64,000 bases of DNA from JBFLXB01 sp964570625 (GCA_964570625.1 CAZMYW010000005.1:6684-70683), one strand, 5' to 3'. Counted from the first letter of the stretch, positions 26,385 to 38,046 are shown. Numbers and translations are program-made. Notes: generated by a model not told the origin, from the sequence alone.

Positions 26385-27017
26385 TCACTCTTGAAAGGTC
26401 CCCGGCTTGCGGTCAAAAGATTCCAATTCGCGCAAGGCCCCTTTTGCGGAAGCGCCGGCAGAGAGCGTGAACGCGATCCCGTCTTGGAGCGTCATGGACG
26501 TTCGGATGATTTGGGAACGGTCCACGATCTGGATCGTTCCCAAATACAGATGGTTGCTCGGCAAATAGACTGTTGCCAGCTCACGGCGTGTCCCGTCCGG
26601 CTTGATGAGCGCAAACTCCCCTGTCAGGAACCCTGCATGGAATCCATCGCTCGGGGGTTGTTCGACCAGAACAAATTCCTTGAACCCCGACGGATTGTTG
26701 GGATTGAAACTTTCCGTGATCTTCTTGATTCCGCTGTACAACCCCTTCACGATCGGAACCTGGTCGACCAAGCGATCAACCCACCGCAGCACCAAAGCCC
26801 CTGAAACGCTCGACACGATGGTACCGGCGATGAAGACGACCAGCACCGTCGCCAAAATACCAAGCCCCGGTATGTTGATATGAAACACTCCAGCCACCCA
26901 AGGCTGGGCAATGGCATCCACGGTTTTAAATAACCAGACTAGGAGAACAACAGAAACATAGAGTGGCAACAGTGCGATCAGACCCGTGAGCATGGTGTTT
27001 CTCAATTTTTTCATCAT
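26385..27017 (-). CDS. DUF502 family membrane protein
   Basis: 210 residues. MMKKLRNTMLTGLIALLPLYVSVVLLVWLF opens the first helix and a second helix (GLGILATVLVVFIAGTIVS) follows about 30 residues later. IVKGLYSGIKKITESFNPN and the C-terminal soluble domain with TVYLPSNHLYLGTIQIVDRSQI match DUF502. Function is unknown. I choose ATG 27017 because AAGGAG lies upstream; the longer frame lacks similarity. A paralog begins at 129 on the minus strand. Confidence 0.85.
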   Translation of the reverse strand: MMKKLRNTMLTGLIALLPLYVSVVLLVWLFKTVDAIAQPWVAGVFHINIPGLGILATVLVVFIAGTIVSSVSGALVLRWVDRLVDQVPIVKGLYSGIKKITESFNPNNPSGFKEFVLVEQPPSDGFHAGFLTGEFALIKPDGTRRELATVYLPSNHLYLGTIQIVDRSQIIRTSMTLQDGIAFTLSAGASAKGALRELESFDRKPGTFQE

Positions 27018-27360
27018 TGTTGCACTCCTTACGTTGGGATCTCCTTTACTCTTTGATTCTGGCGGGGTCAAGCGTTCGCATCGCGGCTCCGCCGCGTCGT
27101 CTCGGTGTCGGACAACCACGTTACCGGTGCGGGGCTGATGCCTCGCGGGACGTTCTCTGATCGAAAGATTGATCAGCCGGTCGTGTGTAGGGAAGGGCAT
27201 CCGTCGCACTCGAATCGATCGAGGCCGGCGGGTCGGTTCAGATCATCTCCAGCAGGCGCGGGCCTTGCAGCGACGCGGACGCTTTCAAGATGGTCGCCTC
27301 CTTGCCGGTCGGCAGAACGCTCCCCGCGCAATTTCGGCGTTTCGTCCGCGCGCCGACATC

Positions 27361-27669
27361 TTAGGCTTCCACCTCGATGTCTTCTCCAGACACTCTCACG
27401 TTGTACCGAGCGACGCCTTTGGATGCCGGGGGGCCGAGCGCTTCGCCAGTCGTCACATCGAAGACCGCGCCGTGCCAGGGGCAGGTGACCGCCCGACCCC
27501 CGAGTGCGCCCTCCGACAGCGGGCCCCCTCGATGGGTACACGTGTCGTCGATCGCGTAGTACTGTCCCTCCACGTTGAAGAGGGCGATCTTCTTGCCGTT
27601 GACTTCGACCATCTTTCCCCCTCCAGGAGCCAGGTCCTCGGTCCTGGCGACCTTCACGAATCCTGCCAT
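27361..27669 (-). CDS. Rieske [2Fe-2S] ferredoxin (NirD-like)
   Basis: 102 residues. The Rieske cluster motifs CTHRGGPLSEG and CPWHGAVF supply two Cys and two His ligands. The domain is complete and there is no other domain, as in ferredoxin components of aromatic dioxygenases or the NirD subunit. The electron partner is not nearby, so the role is open. I choose ATG 27669 (MAGFVKVART) with GAGGAG upstream rather than the ATG five codons earlier. Confidence 0.9.
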   Translation of the reverse strand: MAGFVKVARTEDLAPGGGKMVEVNGKKIALFNVEGQYYAIDDTCTHRGGPLSEGALGGRAVTCPWHGAVFDVTTGEALGPPASKGVARYNVRVSGEDIEVEA

Positions 27670-27875
27670 GGCTTCTCTCCTCATGTGATCATGTTGCCGG
27701 CGCCGGCTTCATGACGCTGCGGGGCTACCTGGTTGCCGGTAAGAGATTTTCGCCCCGCTGATTGGGCGTCGAATCGGCCACAGCATAGACCGTCCGCGCG
27801 CGAAGAATCAACCCACTCACCACGGCTACACCCTACCGGTTCGGGCCTCATACCCTCCCCGGAACTCACCGTCCG

Positions 27876-27904
27876 TTGACATATCGTGAACCCGCCTTTA
27901 TAAA
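27876..27904 (+). promoter_or_regulatory. Consensus sigma70 promoter of glgX
   Basis: TTGACA (27876-27881), exactly 17 bases, TATAAA (27899-27904), then 7 bases to ATG 27912. A possible TTG start at 27876 is really the -35 box. Confidence 0.8.
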
Positions 27905-27911
27905 AAGCACC

Positions 27912-30057
<2,146 letters not shown>

Positions 30058-30065
<8 letters not shown>

Positions 30066-31707
30066 GCCGCCGATCAGCGCCGCCCCTCCCTGGTACAAGA
30101 AGACCGTATTTTACGAACTGCACGTGAAGGCCTACTGCGACAGCAACGCGGACGGGATCGGCGACTTCCGCGGGCTGCTGACCAAGTTGGACTATGTCCA
30201 GGACCTGGGCGTGGATTGTATCTGGCTGCTGCCCATGTACCCCTCGCCGTTTCGCGACGACGGGTACGACATCTCGGACTACTACAACATCCACGCGAGC
30301 TACGGCACGCTCGACGACTTCCAGACCTTCCTTGCCGGCGCGCACACCCGCGGCCTTCGCGTCATCACCGAACTGGTCCTGAACCACACCTCCGACCAAC
30401 ACCCGTGGTTCCAGGAGGCCCGCCGCTCGCGGGACAACCCGCGCCGCGACTGGTACGTGTGGAGCGAGACCGACGACCGCTACTGCGACGCGGGTATCAT
30501 TTTCAGGGACACCGAGCGGTCGAACTGGGCGTGGGACCCCATCTCGAAATCTTATTACTGGCACCGGTTCTACAGCCACCAGCCGGACCTCAACTACGAC
30601 AACCCGGCGGTGCGCGAGGAAATGTGGAGCGTGATGAAGTTCTGGCTGGACATGGGCGTCGACGGGTTCCGAGTCGATGCCGTGCCCTACCTCATCGAAC
30701 GGGAGGGCACGTCCTGCGAAAACCTCCCCGAGACCCACGACGTTATTCGTTTCCTTCGGCGGCGACTCGATGAACAGTTCAAAGACAAGGTACTGCTCGC
30801 CGAGGCCAACAACGGGCCATCCGAGATGCGGCCGTATTTCGGCGACGGGGACGAGTTTCACATGGCCTTTCACTTCCCCCTGATGCCGCGGGTGTTCATG
30901 GCGGTCGAACTCGAGGACCGTAAGCCGTTGGTCGAAATCCTGGAACAGACCCCGGCGATCCCGGAGACGTGCCAGTGGGGCACGTTCCTGCGCAACCACG
31001 ACGAGCTCACCCTCGCCTTGGTGTCTGAAGACGAACGCGCTTACATGTACGACGTATACGCGAAGGACCCGAACGCGCGGATCAACCTCGGCATCAGACG
31101 CCGCCTGAACCCGTTGATGCAAAACGACCGGCGTCGCATCGAGATGCTCAATGCCATGCTCTTCTCCCTGCCGGGTTGCCCCTTCATCTATTATGGAGAC
31201 GAGATCGGGATGGGCGACAACATCTTCCTCGGGGACCGCAACGGCGTGCGGACTCCGATGCAATGGAGCGGCGGATGGAACGCGGGGTTCTCGATCGCAG
31301 ACCCCGAGCAGCTCTACTTGCCCGTGATCTCGAACCCGGTGTACGGGTATCAGGCCGTCAACGTGGAATCCCAGCGGCGCTCGGAGCACTCCCTGCTATC
31401 CTGGATGAAAAAGTTGCTTCGACTGTGGAAGTCGTCCGCGGTGTTCAGCAGCGGGACGATCCGGTTCGTCAATCCCAAGAACCACCGGATCCTCGCGTAC
31501 CTGCGTGAGTTGAACGGCGAGACCGTGTTAGTGATCAACAATCTGTCGCGTACGGCGCAGGCGGTCGAGCTGGATCTTCGCGAATTCAAGGGCGCGGTTC
31601 CGATCGAACTGTTCGGGGGCAACCCGTTCCCCCGTGTGGGGGATCTCCCGTATCTGCTCACGCTGGGGCCGTACCACTTTTTCTGGTTCGCGCTGCGACG
31701 GCTGTGA
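30058..31707 (+). CDS. treS: Trehalose synthase (maltose glucosylmutase)
   Basis: 549 residues, GH13 subfamily 16. It interconverts maltose and trehalose. The N-terminus WYKKTVFYELHVKAYCDSNADGIGDF is typical. The catalytic triad is D207 in DGFRVDAVPYL, E249 in LLAEAN and D315 in RNHDELT. The C-terminal beta-domain ends the protein and there is no fused maltokinase domain. It overlaps glgX by 8 bases and is probably translated by coupling. With glgX it links glycogen breakdown to trehalose, a compatible solute. Confidence 0.93.
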
Positions 31708-31731
31708 CCCACGTCTGTCCGTACGAGACAT

Positions 31732-31899
31732 GAGCCCGTTCAGGAATGGCCAGATGCCCCCTTCGGGGACTTCCAGCATTGCAGTTCTCGAAGGGGGGTC
31801 GCAAGGCGGAGCGAGAACCGGAGCGGAGCGTACTGAATCCGTACGTGAGCACCGGAAGCGCAGCGACAACGCAGCAGATGGTCATTCATCAACGGGCTC
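31732..31899 (-). repeat. Interspersed repeat, copy 1 (168 bp)
   Basis: Bounded by GAGCCCGTT and its inverted complement AACGGGCTC. Read on the minus strand it matches the copy at 44527-44695 along its whole length, including CATCTG.GGCGTTG, GTGCTCACGTACG, CAGTACGCT and GAAGTCCCCGAAGGGGGC. It ends 17 bases before the start of the glycosyltransferase gene. Confidence 0.85.
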
Positions 31900-31916
31900 C
31901 TAAGAGCGGAGGCACT

Positions 31917-33188
31917 GTGGCGGAAGAATCGCTGCTGTCAGACGATCTGTTGAGCCAACTGATCGCGGTCGGCGAGGTCGATATCCTGGTCGGCGTGCCG
32001 ACCTACAACAACTGCAAAACCGCAGGCCAAGTGGTGCGGGCGGTCCAGGTCGGATTCCTCAAATACTTTCCCCGGGAACGGACCGTCCTGATCAATCCCG
32101 ACGGCGGATCCACCGACGGGACGGTCGAGGTAGTCCGTAACGCCGCCATCAACGACTACCGGACGCTGATGACGTCCCAACCGCTGCGGACTCTTCATCG
32201 CATCACCACGCCGTATCGCGGCGGGTCCAGCCGGGAGCACGCGCTCCACGCGATTTTCGCGGCCGCCGATCTCCTCCGGGCCAAGGCGTGCGCGGTGGTG
32301 AGCGCCGACCTCCAGAGCGTGACGCCCGAGTGGATCGAGGGATTGATTCGGCCAGTGTATAAAGAGCAGTTCGACTTCGTGACGCCGGTCTACCATCGGC
32401 ACAAATTCGACGGCCTGCTGATCAACAACATCATGTATCCCATGGTACGGGCGATCTACGGAACCAAGGTCAAGGAGCCGCTGGGCAAAGAGTTCGGGGT
32501 GTCCGCGCGCCTCGCCAAAGCGTTCCTGGGGTCCGTGCTCAAAGCGGACCAGCCGATGCGGGCCGGAGCCGATCTTCGCCTCACCACCTCCGCGATCAGA
32601 AACGGCTTTCTCCTCTGCCAGGCCTTCCTCGGCCCCAAAATTCACGCCCCGACTTACGAGGAGCCGGACCTGGCGACGGTGCTGCAGCGGGTGGTCGGTA
32701 CGCTGTTCGAGTGCCTGGAGACCGACGAGGCGTTCTGGCCCGCCCGCAGCGGGTCGGCTCCCATCCCGACCTTCGGGTTCGAATACGAACTCAGTCTCGA
32801 ACCGGTTCGAGTCAATCGGGATCGTATGCTGCAGGTCTTCCGCAACGGGGTCCGCGAATGCGCGTCGATCTTGGGTCCGATTCTGTCGCCGGACACCCTG
32901 CAGGCGATCCAGCGCCTCACCGAGGCCGGAGACGCCGAGCTGCGGTTTCCGGACGAGCTCTGGGTCAAAACCGTGTACGAGTTCGCTGCGTCATATCATC
33001 GCACCGTAATCCATCGCGACCACCTGATGCAGGCCCTCGTCCCCTTGTATCTCGGGCGCACCAGTTCGTTCGTCGCCGAGAACCTCGGCGCCAGCTCGCT
33101 GGAATTCGAACACCGGCTCGAGGCGCTGTGCCTGGAGTTCGAGCGGTTCAAGCCATACCTCGTTGAACGCTGGAAGCCCACCACGTGA
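31917..33188 (+). CDS. GT2/GT81-like glycosyltransferase (glucosylglycerate-synthase type)
   Basis: 423 residues. The N-terminal part carries VGVPTYNN and INPDGGSTDGTVEVV, the nucleotide-sugar binding core with a D-x-x-S/T-x-D-G-T motif seen in glucosyl-3-phosphoglycerate, mannosylglycerate and glucosylglycerate synthases. SADLQSVTPEWIEGL would hold the metal-binding aspartate. No membrane helices are seen, so it is probably a cytoplasmic enzyme making a small solute. I choose GTG 31917 because GGAGG precedes it; an upstream ATG lies inside the repeat. Neighbours treS and glgX support a solute role. The exact product is inferred. Confidence 0.65.
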   Translation: MAEESLLSDDLLSQLIAVGEVDILVGVPTYNNCKTAGQVVRAVQVGFLKYFPRERTVLINPDGGSTDGTVEVVRNAAINDYRTLMTSQPLRTLHRITTPYRGGSSREHALHAIFAAADLLRAKACAVVSADLQSVTPEWIEGLIRPVYKEQFDFVTPVYHRHKFDGLLINNIMYPMVRAIYGTKVKEPLGKEFGVSARLAKAFLGSVLKADQPMRAGADLRLTTSAIRNGFLLCQAFLGPKIHAPTYEEPDLATVLQRVVGTLFECLETDEAFWPARSGSAPIPTFGFEYELSLEPVRVNRDRMLQVFRNGVRECASILGPILSPDTLQAIQRLTEAGDAELRFPDELWVKTVYEFAASYHRTVIHRDHLMQALVPLYLGRTSSFVAENLGASSLEFEHRLEALCLEFERFKPYLVERWKPTT

Positions 33189-33195
33189 GGCAGAT

Positions 33196-33897
33196 ATGAA
33201 CCAAACTCTGATCAACGGCGTGACGCAGACCCTGGACGAAGCCATGACCATGGCGCTCCATCTGTTCCCCAAGATCCTCGCGATGATCCTCATCGTGGCG
33301 ATCGGATGGGTCATCGCCATGGTCGCCAAGGTGGTTATCCGTTATGTGCTGAAGCTGCTCAAGTTCAACGTGCTCTGCGATAACGTGGGCGCGACACAGA
33401 TGCTGACCAAAGCCGATCTTCCCGCGCCGGCCGACCTGGTGGGCGCGGTGGTCTTCTGGGTGACCCTGGTGGCGTTCCTGATGCTCGGGATCAGTACGCT
33501 CGGCATCGCGGTGCTTCAGGAGCAGATTTCTGGGTTTTTCGTGTACGTGCCTCAGATCTTCGTCGCGTTGGTCATCCTGTTTGTGGGCGTCATCTTCGCC
33601 AACTTCGCGGCGCGCGCGGTCTTGTTGGGGATGGTGAACGCCAACGTCTCGGCGGCTCGAATGCTCAGCAACGGAGTCCGGTTGTTTCTGGTGATCCTGA
33701 CCGTGGCGATGGCGCTCGAACAGGTGGCGGTGGCCAAAAGCGTGGTGCTGATCACGTTTTCCATCGCCTTCGGGGCCGTGATGCTGGGATTCGCGATCGC
33801 GTTCGGGTTGGGGGGACGCGACGTCGCGCGACGATTGCTCGAACGACAATTCGCCGACGATCCCAGGCGCGACAAAGACGAGATCTCGCACCTGTAG
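33196..33897 (+). CDS. Mechanosensitive-channel-related membrane protein (conserved TM helix family)
   Basis: 233 residues with about five hydrophobic helices: FPKILAMILIVAIGWVIAMVAKVVI, AVVFWVTLVAFLMLGI, VYVPQIFVALVILFVGVIFA and ITFSIAFGAVMLGFAIAFGLGGRDVARRLLE. The repeated helix followed by a short amphipathic segment, and the GLGGRD tail, match the 'conserved TM helix' family related to MscS. A beta-domain typical of full MscS is absent. Starts 8 bases after the glycosyltransferase stop, so probably co-transcribed; a role in solute efflux or osmosensing is inferred from context. Confidence 0.65.
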   Translation: MNQTLINGVTQTLDEAMTMALHLFPKILAMILIVAIGWVIAMVAKVVIRYVLKLLKFNVLCDNVGATQMLTKADLPAPADLVGAVVFWVTLVAFLMLGISTLGIAVLQEQISGFFVYVPQIFVALVILFVGVIFANFAARAVLLGMVNANVSAARMLSNGVRLFLVILTVAMALEQVAVAKSVVLITFSIAFGAVMLGFAIAFGLGGRDVARRLLERQFADDPRRDKDEISHL

Positions 33898-33915
33898 CCC
33901 GGCGCGCTAGACTCG

Positions 33916-35250
33916 CTACCCGGGCCGAGGGGCCGGCGCCAGCGCGGACCGCAGGATCATCCAGCCCGCTAGGCCGGCGATCACCGACGCGCCCAAAATC
34001 CCGAGTTTGGCCGACGCCAGTTCGGGACCTTGCCCGAACGCCAGATTCGCGATGAACAGAGACATCGTAAATCCGATACCCGCCAGGCAGGCCGCGCCAT
34101 AGAGGTGCAGCCAGCGCACATCGAACGGCAGCGCCGCCACACCCGACCGGACCGCCACCCACACGAACGCCATAATCCCGGTTTGTTTGCCCACCACCAG
34201 CCCCAGGAACACGCCCAGCACCACCGGGTCGGTCAGGGCCGATACGTCGAATCCGGAAAACGACACCCCCGCATTCGCCAGGGCAAAGATCGGCATGATC
34301 ACGAACGTGATCCAAGGATGAAGCGCGTGCTCCAGGCGTTCCATGGGAGTCTGTACGTAGATCGCGGAGGCTTTGAGGGCCTGCAGCGCCGATTGATGCG
34401 CCTCGCTGATAAACTCATCTTCTCGGGAGTGGCCGGCCCGCTCGAATTCCACCAACGTGGCGCGGTTCTGAGCCAGGAACTGGTCCGTGTCGATCCGGGC
34501 GCGGGACGGGATGGTCATGGCCAGCAACACACCCGCGATCGTCGCGTGGATTCCGGAGGACAAAACGGCCAGCCACAACCCGATGCCCAACACCACGTAG
34601 GCCGCGGGATGCCGCACCCCCTGCCGATTGACGACCATCAATGCGACGAGTATTGCCAGCGCAGCCCACACGCTCTCCAAATGGATCGTGGCGGTATAGA
34701 ACAGCGCAATGACCACCACCGCCCCGAGGTCGTCGACAATCGCCAATGCCGCCAGAAAGACCTTGAGAGCCATGGGAACGCGTTTGCCGAGCATGGTCAA
34801 GATCCCGATCGCAAAGGCGATATCCGTGGCCATGGGAACGCCCCATCCGTTGGCTGCCGGCGTGCCGGCATTAAACAGGATGTAGAGGGCCGCCGGAACC
34901 AGCATGCCCCCGATCGCCGCAGCGATCGGCAACGCGGCGTGGCGCGGCGACGCCAGTTCGCCCACCAACACCTCGCGTTTGATTTCCAAACCGATGCCGA
35001 AGAAAAAGATCGCCATCAACCCGTCGTTGATCCAGTGATGGAGCGACAACGTCAAGAGCGCGCCGCCCACCCCGATCGAAACGGGCATCTCCCAGAAGTG
35101 GGCAACCGCACCCGCCCATCGAGAGTTCGCCAAGAACAACGCCGCGAGAGAACACGCCAGTAGGAGGATGCCGCCTGCGGACTGGAGCCGGACGAATCGT
35201 TCGAACGGCCGGAGCGAGCGCTCGATGAGGGTGGTTCGGGGGTGATTCAC
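33916..35250 (-). CDS. nhaA: Na+/H+ antiporter NhaA
   Basis: 444 residues. Conserved segments include GIGLEIKREVLVGEL, ATDIAFAIGIL and the ion-binding pair in ALAIVDDLGAVVVIALFY (two adjacent Asp). About twelve helices are seen, with a hydrophilic loop around 260-300 (ARIDTDQFLAQNRATLVEFERAG) before the last helices. It exports sodium in exchange for protons. The start is GTG 35250, 8 bases after CATAAT with TTGCAG 17 bases further upstream, and no Shine-Dalgarno sequence, so leaderless translation is predicted. It converges with the mechanosensitive-type gene. Confidence 0.93.
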   Translation of the reverse strand: MNHPRTTLIERSLRPFERFVRLQSAGGILLLACSLAALFLANSRWAGAVAHFWEMPVSIGVGGALLTLSLHHWINDGLMAIFFFGIGLEIKREVLVGELASPRHAALPIAAAIGGMLVPAALYILFNAGTPAANGWGVPMATDIAFAIGILTMLGKRVPMALKVFLAALAIVDDLGAVVVIALFYTATIHLESVWAALAILVALMVVNRQGVRHPAAYVVLGIGLWLAVLSSGIHATIAGVLLAMTIPSRARIDTDQFLAQNRATLVEFERAGHSREDEFISEAHQSALQALKASAIYVQTPMERLEHALHPWITFVIMPIFALANAGVSFSGFDVSALTDPVVLGVFLGLVVGKQTGIMAFVWVAVRSGVAALPFDVRWLHLYGAACLAGIGFTMSLFIANLAFGQGPELASAKLGILGASVIAGLAGWMILRSALAPAPRPG

Positions 35251-35258
35251 GACGTCGG

Positions 35259-35287
35259 ATTATGATCGCACGCGCAATGAACTGCAA
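35259..35287 (-). promoter_or_regulatory. Promoter of nhaA, predicted leaderless
   Basis: On the minus strand TTGCAG (35287-35282), 17-base spacer, CATAAT (35264-35259), then 8 bases to GTG 35250. Confidence 0.6.
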
Positions 35288-35359
35288 TCGAAAACCGGGA
35301 CACCACAGGTTGGCACGTGCGGCGGGTTATTCTGAAGGTGCGCTGCGGTTCTCCAAACC

Positions 35360-35368
35360 TGCTAAGAT
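35360..35368 (+). promoter_or_regulatory. Extended -10 promoter element
   Basis: TGCTAAGAT fits the extended -10 form TGn-TATAAT. It ends 7 bases before a GTG at 35376. No good -35 is visible. Confidence 0.5.
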
Positions 35369-35375
35369 TGACCGC

Positions 35376-35396
35376 GTGCGCGACATCGCGAGCTGA
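35376..35396 (+). CDS. Predicted leaderless micro-ORF (6 aa) coupled to the metallopeptidase gene
   Basis: GTG 35376 opens six codons (VRDIAS) and stops at TGA 35394-35396, whose last base is the A of ATG 35396. It has the same architecture as the micro-ORF at 279: -10, 7 bases, GTG, a few codons, stop overlapping the ATG of a gene without a Shine-Dalgarno sequence. Its short length means chance cannot be excluded. Confidence 0.35.
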   Translation: MRDIAS

Positions 35397-36430
35397 TGGA
35401 ACCTACCCCGGCGCTTCAAGATCCCGAGTGGGCGGCATGGCCCGACGAAAAGCTCCTCGACCTGCGGCTGTGCGATCTCGCGCTGTCGATCGAGCACAGC
35501 TCGCTGGTCCCGCGACTCGAACAACTTGGCGTAGAGCTGGCCGCGCACCGGCTGGTGTTTCGGCCGCACGTGTGGATCTCGGACGAGTGGTTCACCCCGG
35601 ACGGCGTGCCCGGCATCGCCATCCCGTTCTATCTGGTGCATCCCAGACTGGCCAAGCTCGAACTTCAACAAATGCTTCAAGTTGAGGGCGGCTCACCCGA
35701 GTGGTGCATGCGTATTCTCAGACATGAAGCCGGACACGCGATCGAAAACGCGTACCGCTTGCGGTTACGCAAACGACGCAAGCAATTGTTCGGCAGATCC
35801 AACGTCCCCTACCCCACCTATTACAACCCCAGACCCTACAGCAAACGCTACGTGCTGCACCTGGACCTCTGGTACTCCCAGAGCCACCCGGACGAGGACT
35901 TCGCGGAAACATTCGCGGTGTGGCTCGACCCGAACTCGAACTGGCGAACGCAGTACGCGGGCTGGCCCGCGCTGAAAAAGCTCGAATACGTGGACGCGTT
36001 GATGCAGGAGTTGGCCGACACCCCTCCGCGCGTGACCCCCACCGATCAGGTGGATCCGTTGTCGTCCCTGACCAAAACTTTGCGCGAGCACTACCAGTCA
36101 CGGCGGTCGCACTACGGCCTCGAACACCCGCACTTCTACGACCAGGACCTGAAACGCCTCTTCGTGGACGCGGCGGCAGCGCCCACCGGGATGAAGGCGG
36201 TGCAGTTCATCACGCGCATGCGGAAAGAAGCGCGGCGACGAGTCGCGGAGCGGACCGGCGCGTATCAGTACACGATCGACCGGCTGCTGGAATCCATCCT
36301 CGCACGCTGCCGGGAACTCGATTTGAGGTTGGCCGTTACGCCGGAACAGGCTAAACTGGATTTCATGATGCTGCTCACCGTGCAGACCATGAACTTCCTC
36401 CACAGCGGACGGCACCGCGTGGCGCTATGA
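35396..36430 (+). CDS. Putative zinc-binding metallopeptidase
   Basis: 344 residues, no signal peptide. RILRHEAGHAIENAYRLR gives the HExxH zinc motif and DEDFAETFAVWLDP supplies a downstream glutamate expected for a third ligand (E..AETFA). This matches the uncharacterised cytosolic 'putative zinc-binding metallopeptidase' family. The C-terminal half is basic and helical. It is followed by a repeat element and an ATP-grasp ligase gene; the two types of gene often co-occur. No Shine-Dalgarno sequence is present; translation may be coupled to the micro-ORF at 35376. Confidence 0.75.
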   Translation: MEPTPALQDPEWAAWPDEKLLDLRLCDLALSIEHSSLVPRLEQLGVELAAHRLVFRPHVWISDEWFTPDGVPGIAIPFYLVHPRLAKLELQQMLQVEGGSPEWCMRILRHEAGHAIENAYRLRLRKRRKQLFGRSNVPYPTYYNPRPYSKRYVLHLDLWYSQSHPDEDFAETFAVWLDPNSNWRTQYAGWPALKKLEYVDALMQELADTPPRVTPTDQVDPLSSLTKTLREHYQSRRSHYGLEHPHFYDQDLKRLFVDAAAAPTGMKAVQFITRMRKEARRRVAERTGAYQYTIDRLLESILARCRELDLRLAVTPEQAKLDFMMLLTVQTMNFLHSGRHRVAL

Positions 36431-36553
36431 CCCTGTCCATGAAAGACCATCTGCTGCGTTGTCGGTCGGCCTTGCGTGCTCACGTACGACCCAGTACGCT
36501 CCGCGCGCAAGGACCTCTCTCCGCCTGGCATCTGGCCTTCCCTGAACAGGCTC
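36429..36553 (+). repeat. Interspersed repeat, copy 2 (125 bp, internally deleted)
   Basis: Begins at the stop codon of the metallopeptidase gene and ends with GAACAGGCTC, 28 bases before the ATP-grasp ATG. Shares CTGTCCATGA, GACCATCTGC.GCGTTG, GTGCTCACGTACG and CAGTACGCTC with the other copies but lacks about 40 bases before the terminal CATCTGG...CTGAACAGGCTC. Confidence 0.8.
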
Positions 36554-36581
36554 ACCTATTTGATGACCCGGACAGAGTTCT

Positions 36582-37607
36582 ATGAAGAAGCTTCGCATCG
36601 CCGCGCTGATGCACGAGGACCTGATTCCTCCGGAGAATACCTCGGGCCTCGACCTCGACACGGTGGAGTGGAAGACCGAACACGATGTGGTCAAAGCGCT
36701 GCGCTGCATGAAACACGAGGTTCTGCCGCTCGGCGTACGCAGCGACCTGGGCCTGCTCCGCAAAACTATCGACGAATTCAAACCCGACATCGCGTTCAAC
36801 CTGCTGGAGGAATTCAACGACGTGGTGCTGTGGGATCAGAACGTGGTGTCGTTCCTCGAATTGATGGGCGTCCCCTACACCGGATGCAACCCGCGCGGCC
36901 TCATGCTCGCGCGCGACAAAGGCCTCTCAAAAAAAGTCCTGTCCTACCATCGGATCCCCTTTCCGGACTTCATGGTCATACCGATCGGCCGGAAACCTCG
37001 CCGCCCCAAACGTCTCGGCTTTCCGTTGATTGTGAAGTCGGTGTCCGAAGAAGCCTCGCTCGGCATCTCCCAGGCCTCGATCGTGACCGATGACGAAAAG
37101 CTGCGCGAGCGCGTGGCGTTCATGCACCACAACGTCAAGACGCCGGCCATCGTGGAGCGCTACATCGAAGGCCGGGAATTATATGTGGGCGTGTTGGGCA
37201 ACGAGAAGCTCCAAGTCCTCCCGGTCTGGGAATTAGACTTGAGCCATATGCCGGAGGACGCGCCGAAAATCGCCACGCAACGCGTAAAGTGGAGCCTCGC
37301 GTATCAGAAAAAGTACGGCATCGTATCCGGCGTGGCCAAAGACCTTCCCAACGGTCTCCCCGATCGCATCCACCACCTGGCCAAACGCGTCTACCGCGTG
37401 CTCGGCCTCTCCGGCTACGCCCGCCTGGACCTGCGCCTCGACCCGCAGGGCCACGTCTACATCCTCGAAGCCAACCCCAACCCCCAGATCGGCGACGGCG
37501 AAGACTTCGCCGAATCCGCGAAAGTCTTGCGGATCTCCTACAAAGCCCTGCTGCAGCGCATCCTCACCCTGGGCCTGGCCTGGCGGCCGGATCGGTTGGC
37601 AGCGTAG
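36582..37607 (+). CDS. ATP-grasp ligase, D-Ala-D-Ala ligase-like
   Basis: 341 residues with the full ATP-grasp fold. FLELMGVPYTGCNPRGLMLARDKGLSKKVL is the D-Ala-D-Ala ligase-type entry, FPLIVKSVSEEASLGIS the ATP-binding loop, and GYARLDLRLDPQGHVYILEANPNPQIG the magnesium site. A true Ddl normally lies in the murein cluster, so this copy more likely joins another amino acid or peptide substrate. It follows the metallopeptidase gene with a repeat between them. There is no clear Shine-Dalgarno sequence. The substrate is unknown. Confidence 0.8.
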   Translation: MKKLRIAALMHEDLIPPENTSGLDLDTVEWKTEHDVVKALRCMKHEVLPLGVRSDLGLLRKTIDEFKPDIAFNLLEEFNDVVLWDQNVVSFLELMGVPYTGCNPRGLMLARDKGLSKKVLSYHRIPFPDFMVIPIGRKPRRPKRLGFPLIVKSVSEEASLGISQASIVTDDEKLRERVAFMHHNVKTPAIVERYIEGRELYVGVLGNEKLQVLPVWELDLSHMPEDAPKIATQRVKWSLAYQKKYGIVSGVAKDLPNGLPDRIHHLAKRVYRVLGLSGYARLDLRLDPQGHVYILEANPNPQIGDGEDFAESAKVLRISYKALLQRILTLGLAWRPDRLAA

Positions 37608-38046
37608 ATCAATTTCGTCTCCAGCTCCCCTAGGACGCTGGCCTCTCACTCGGGAAGACCCGCCCTGCTCCAACTCACTCCACCTCACTAAATCAAATTC
37701 CAGCCAAGAGTTTCGCGTTCTCCCACCTTTGGCCTGAGTAGGCCTGATTAGGCTAGAGAGTGGTGGCGTTGAGCACAATGTGAGCACAATGTTTTGGGGT
37801 GAACCCCTCTGGTGAGACAGTCTTAGGTTGTCACACTGGTCGGTTTGACTAGCTGTCCAATGTGGTTGAGAAACTAGGGTTCGGGTGTTCCCCGTCGCTG
37901 CGTACTTTCCAATCCGAGTACACATATTAGGGTCTCGAATCGTGACAGGCTTTTGTACATCTTCGTACGGGACCTTGATGGAACCGTTCAGAATATCCCA
38001 GCCCGGGGGGTAGTCTCCTGTTCGGGGGCGCTGTCACCGGCTTTTT
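37608..38046. other. Non-coding stretch with short direct repeats
   Basis: 439 bases without a supportable gene. It holds an exact tandem 11-mer (GAGCACAATGT twice, around 37775-37796) and AGGCCTGA/AGGCCTGAT near 37730. Less GC-rich than its flanks. It may contain the promoter of the downstream glycosyltransferase, which I could not place. Confidence 0.4.
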
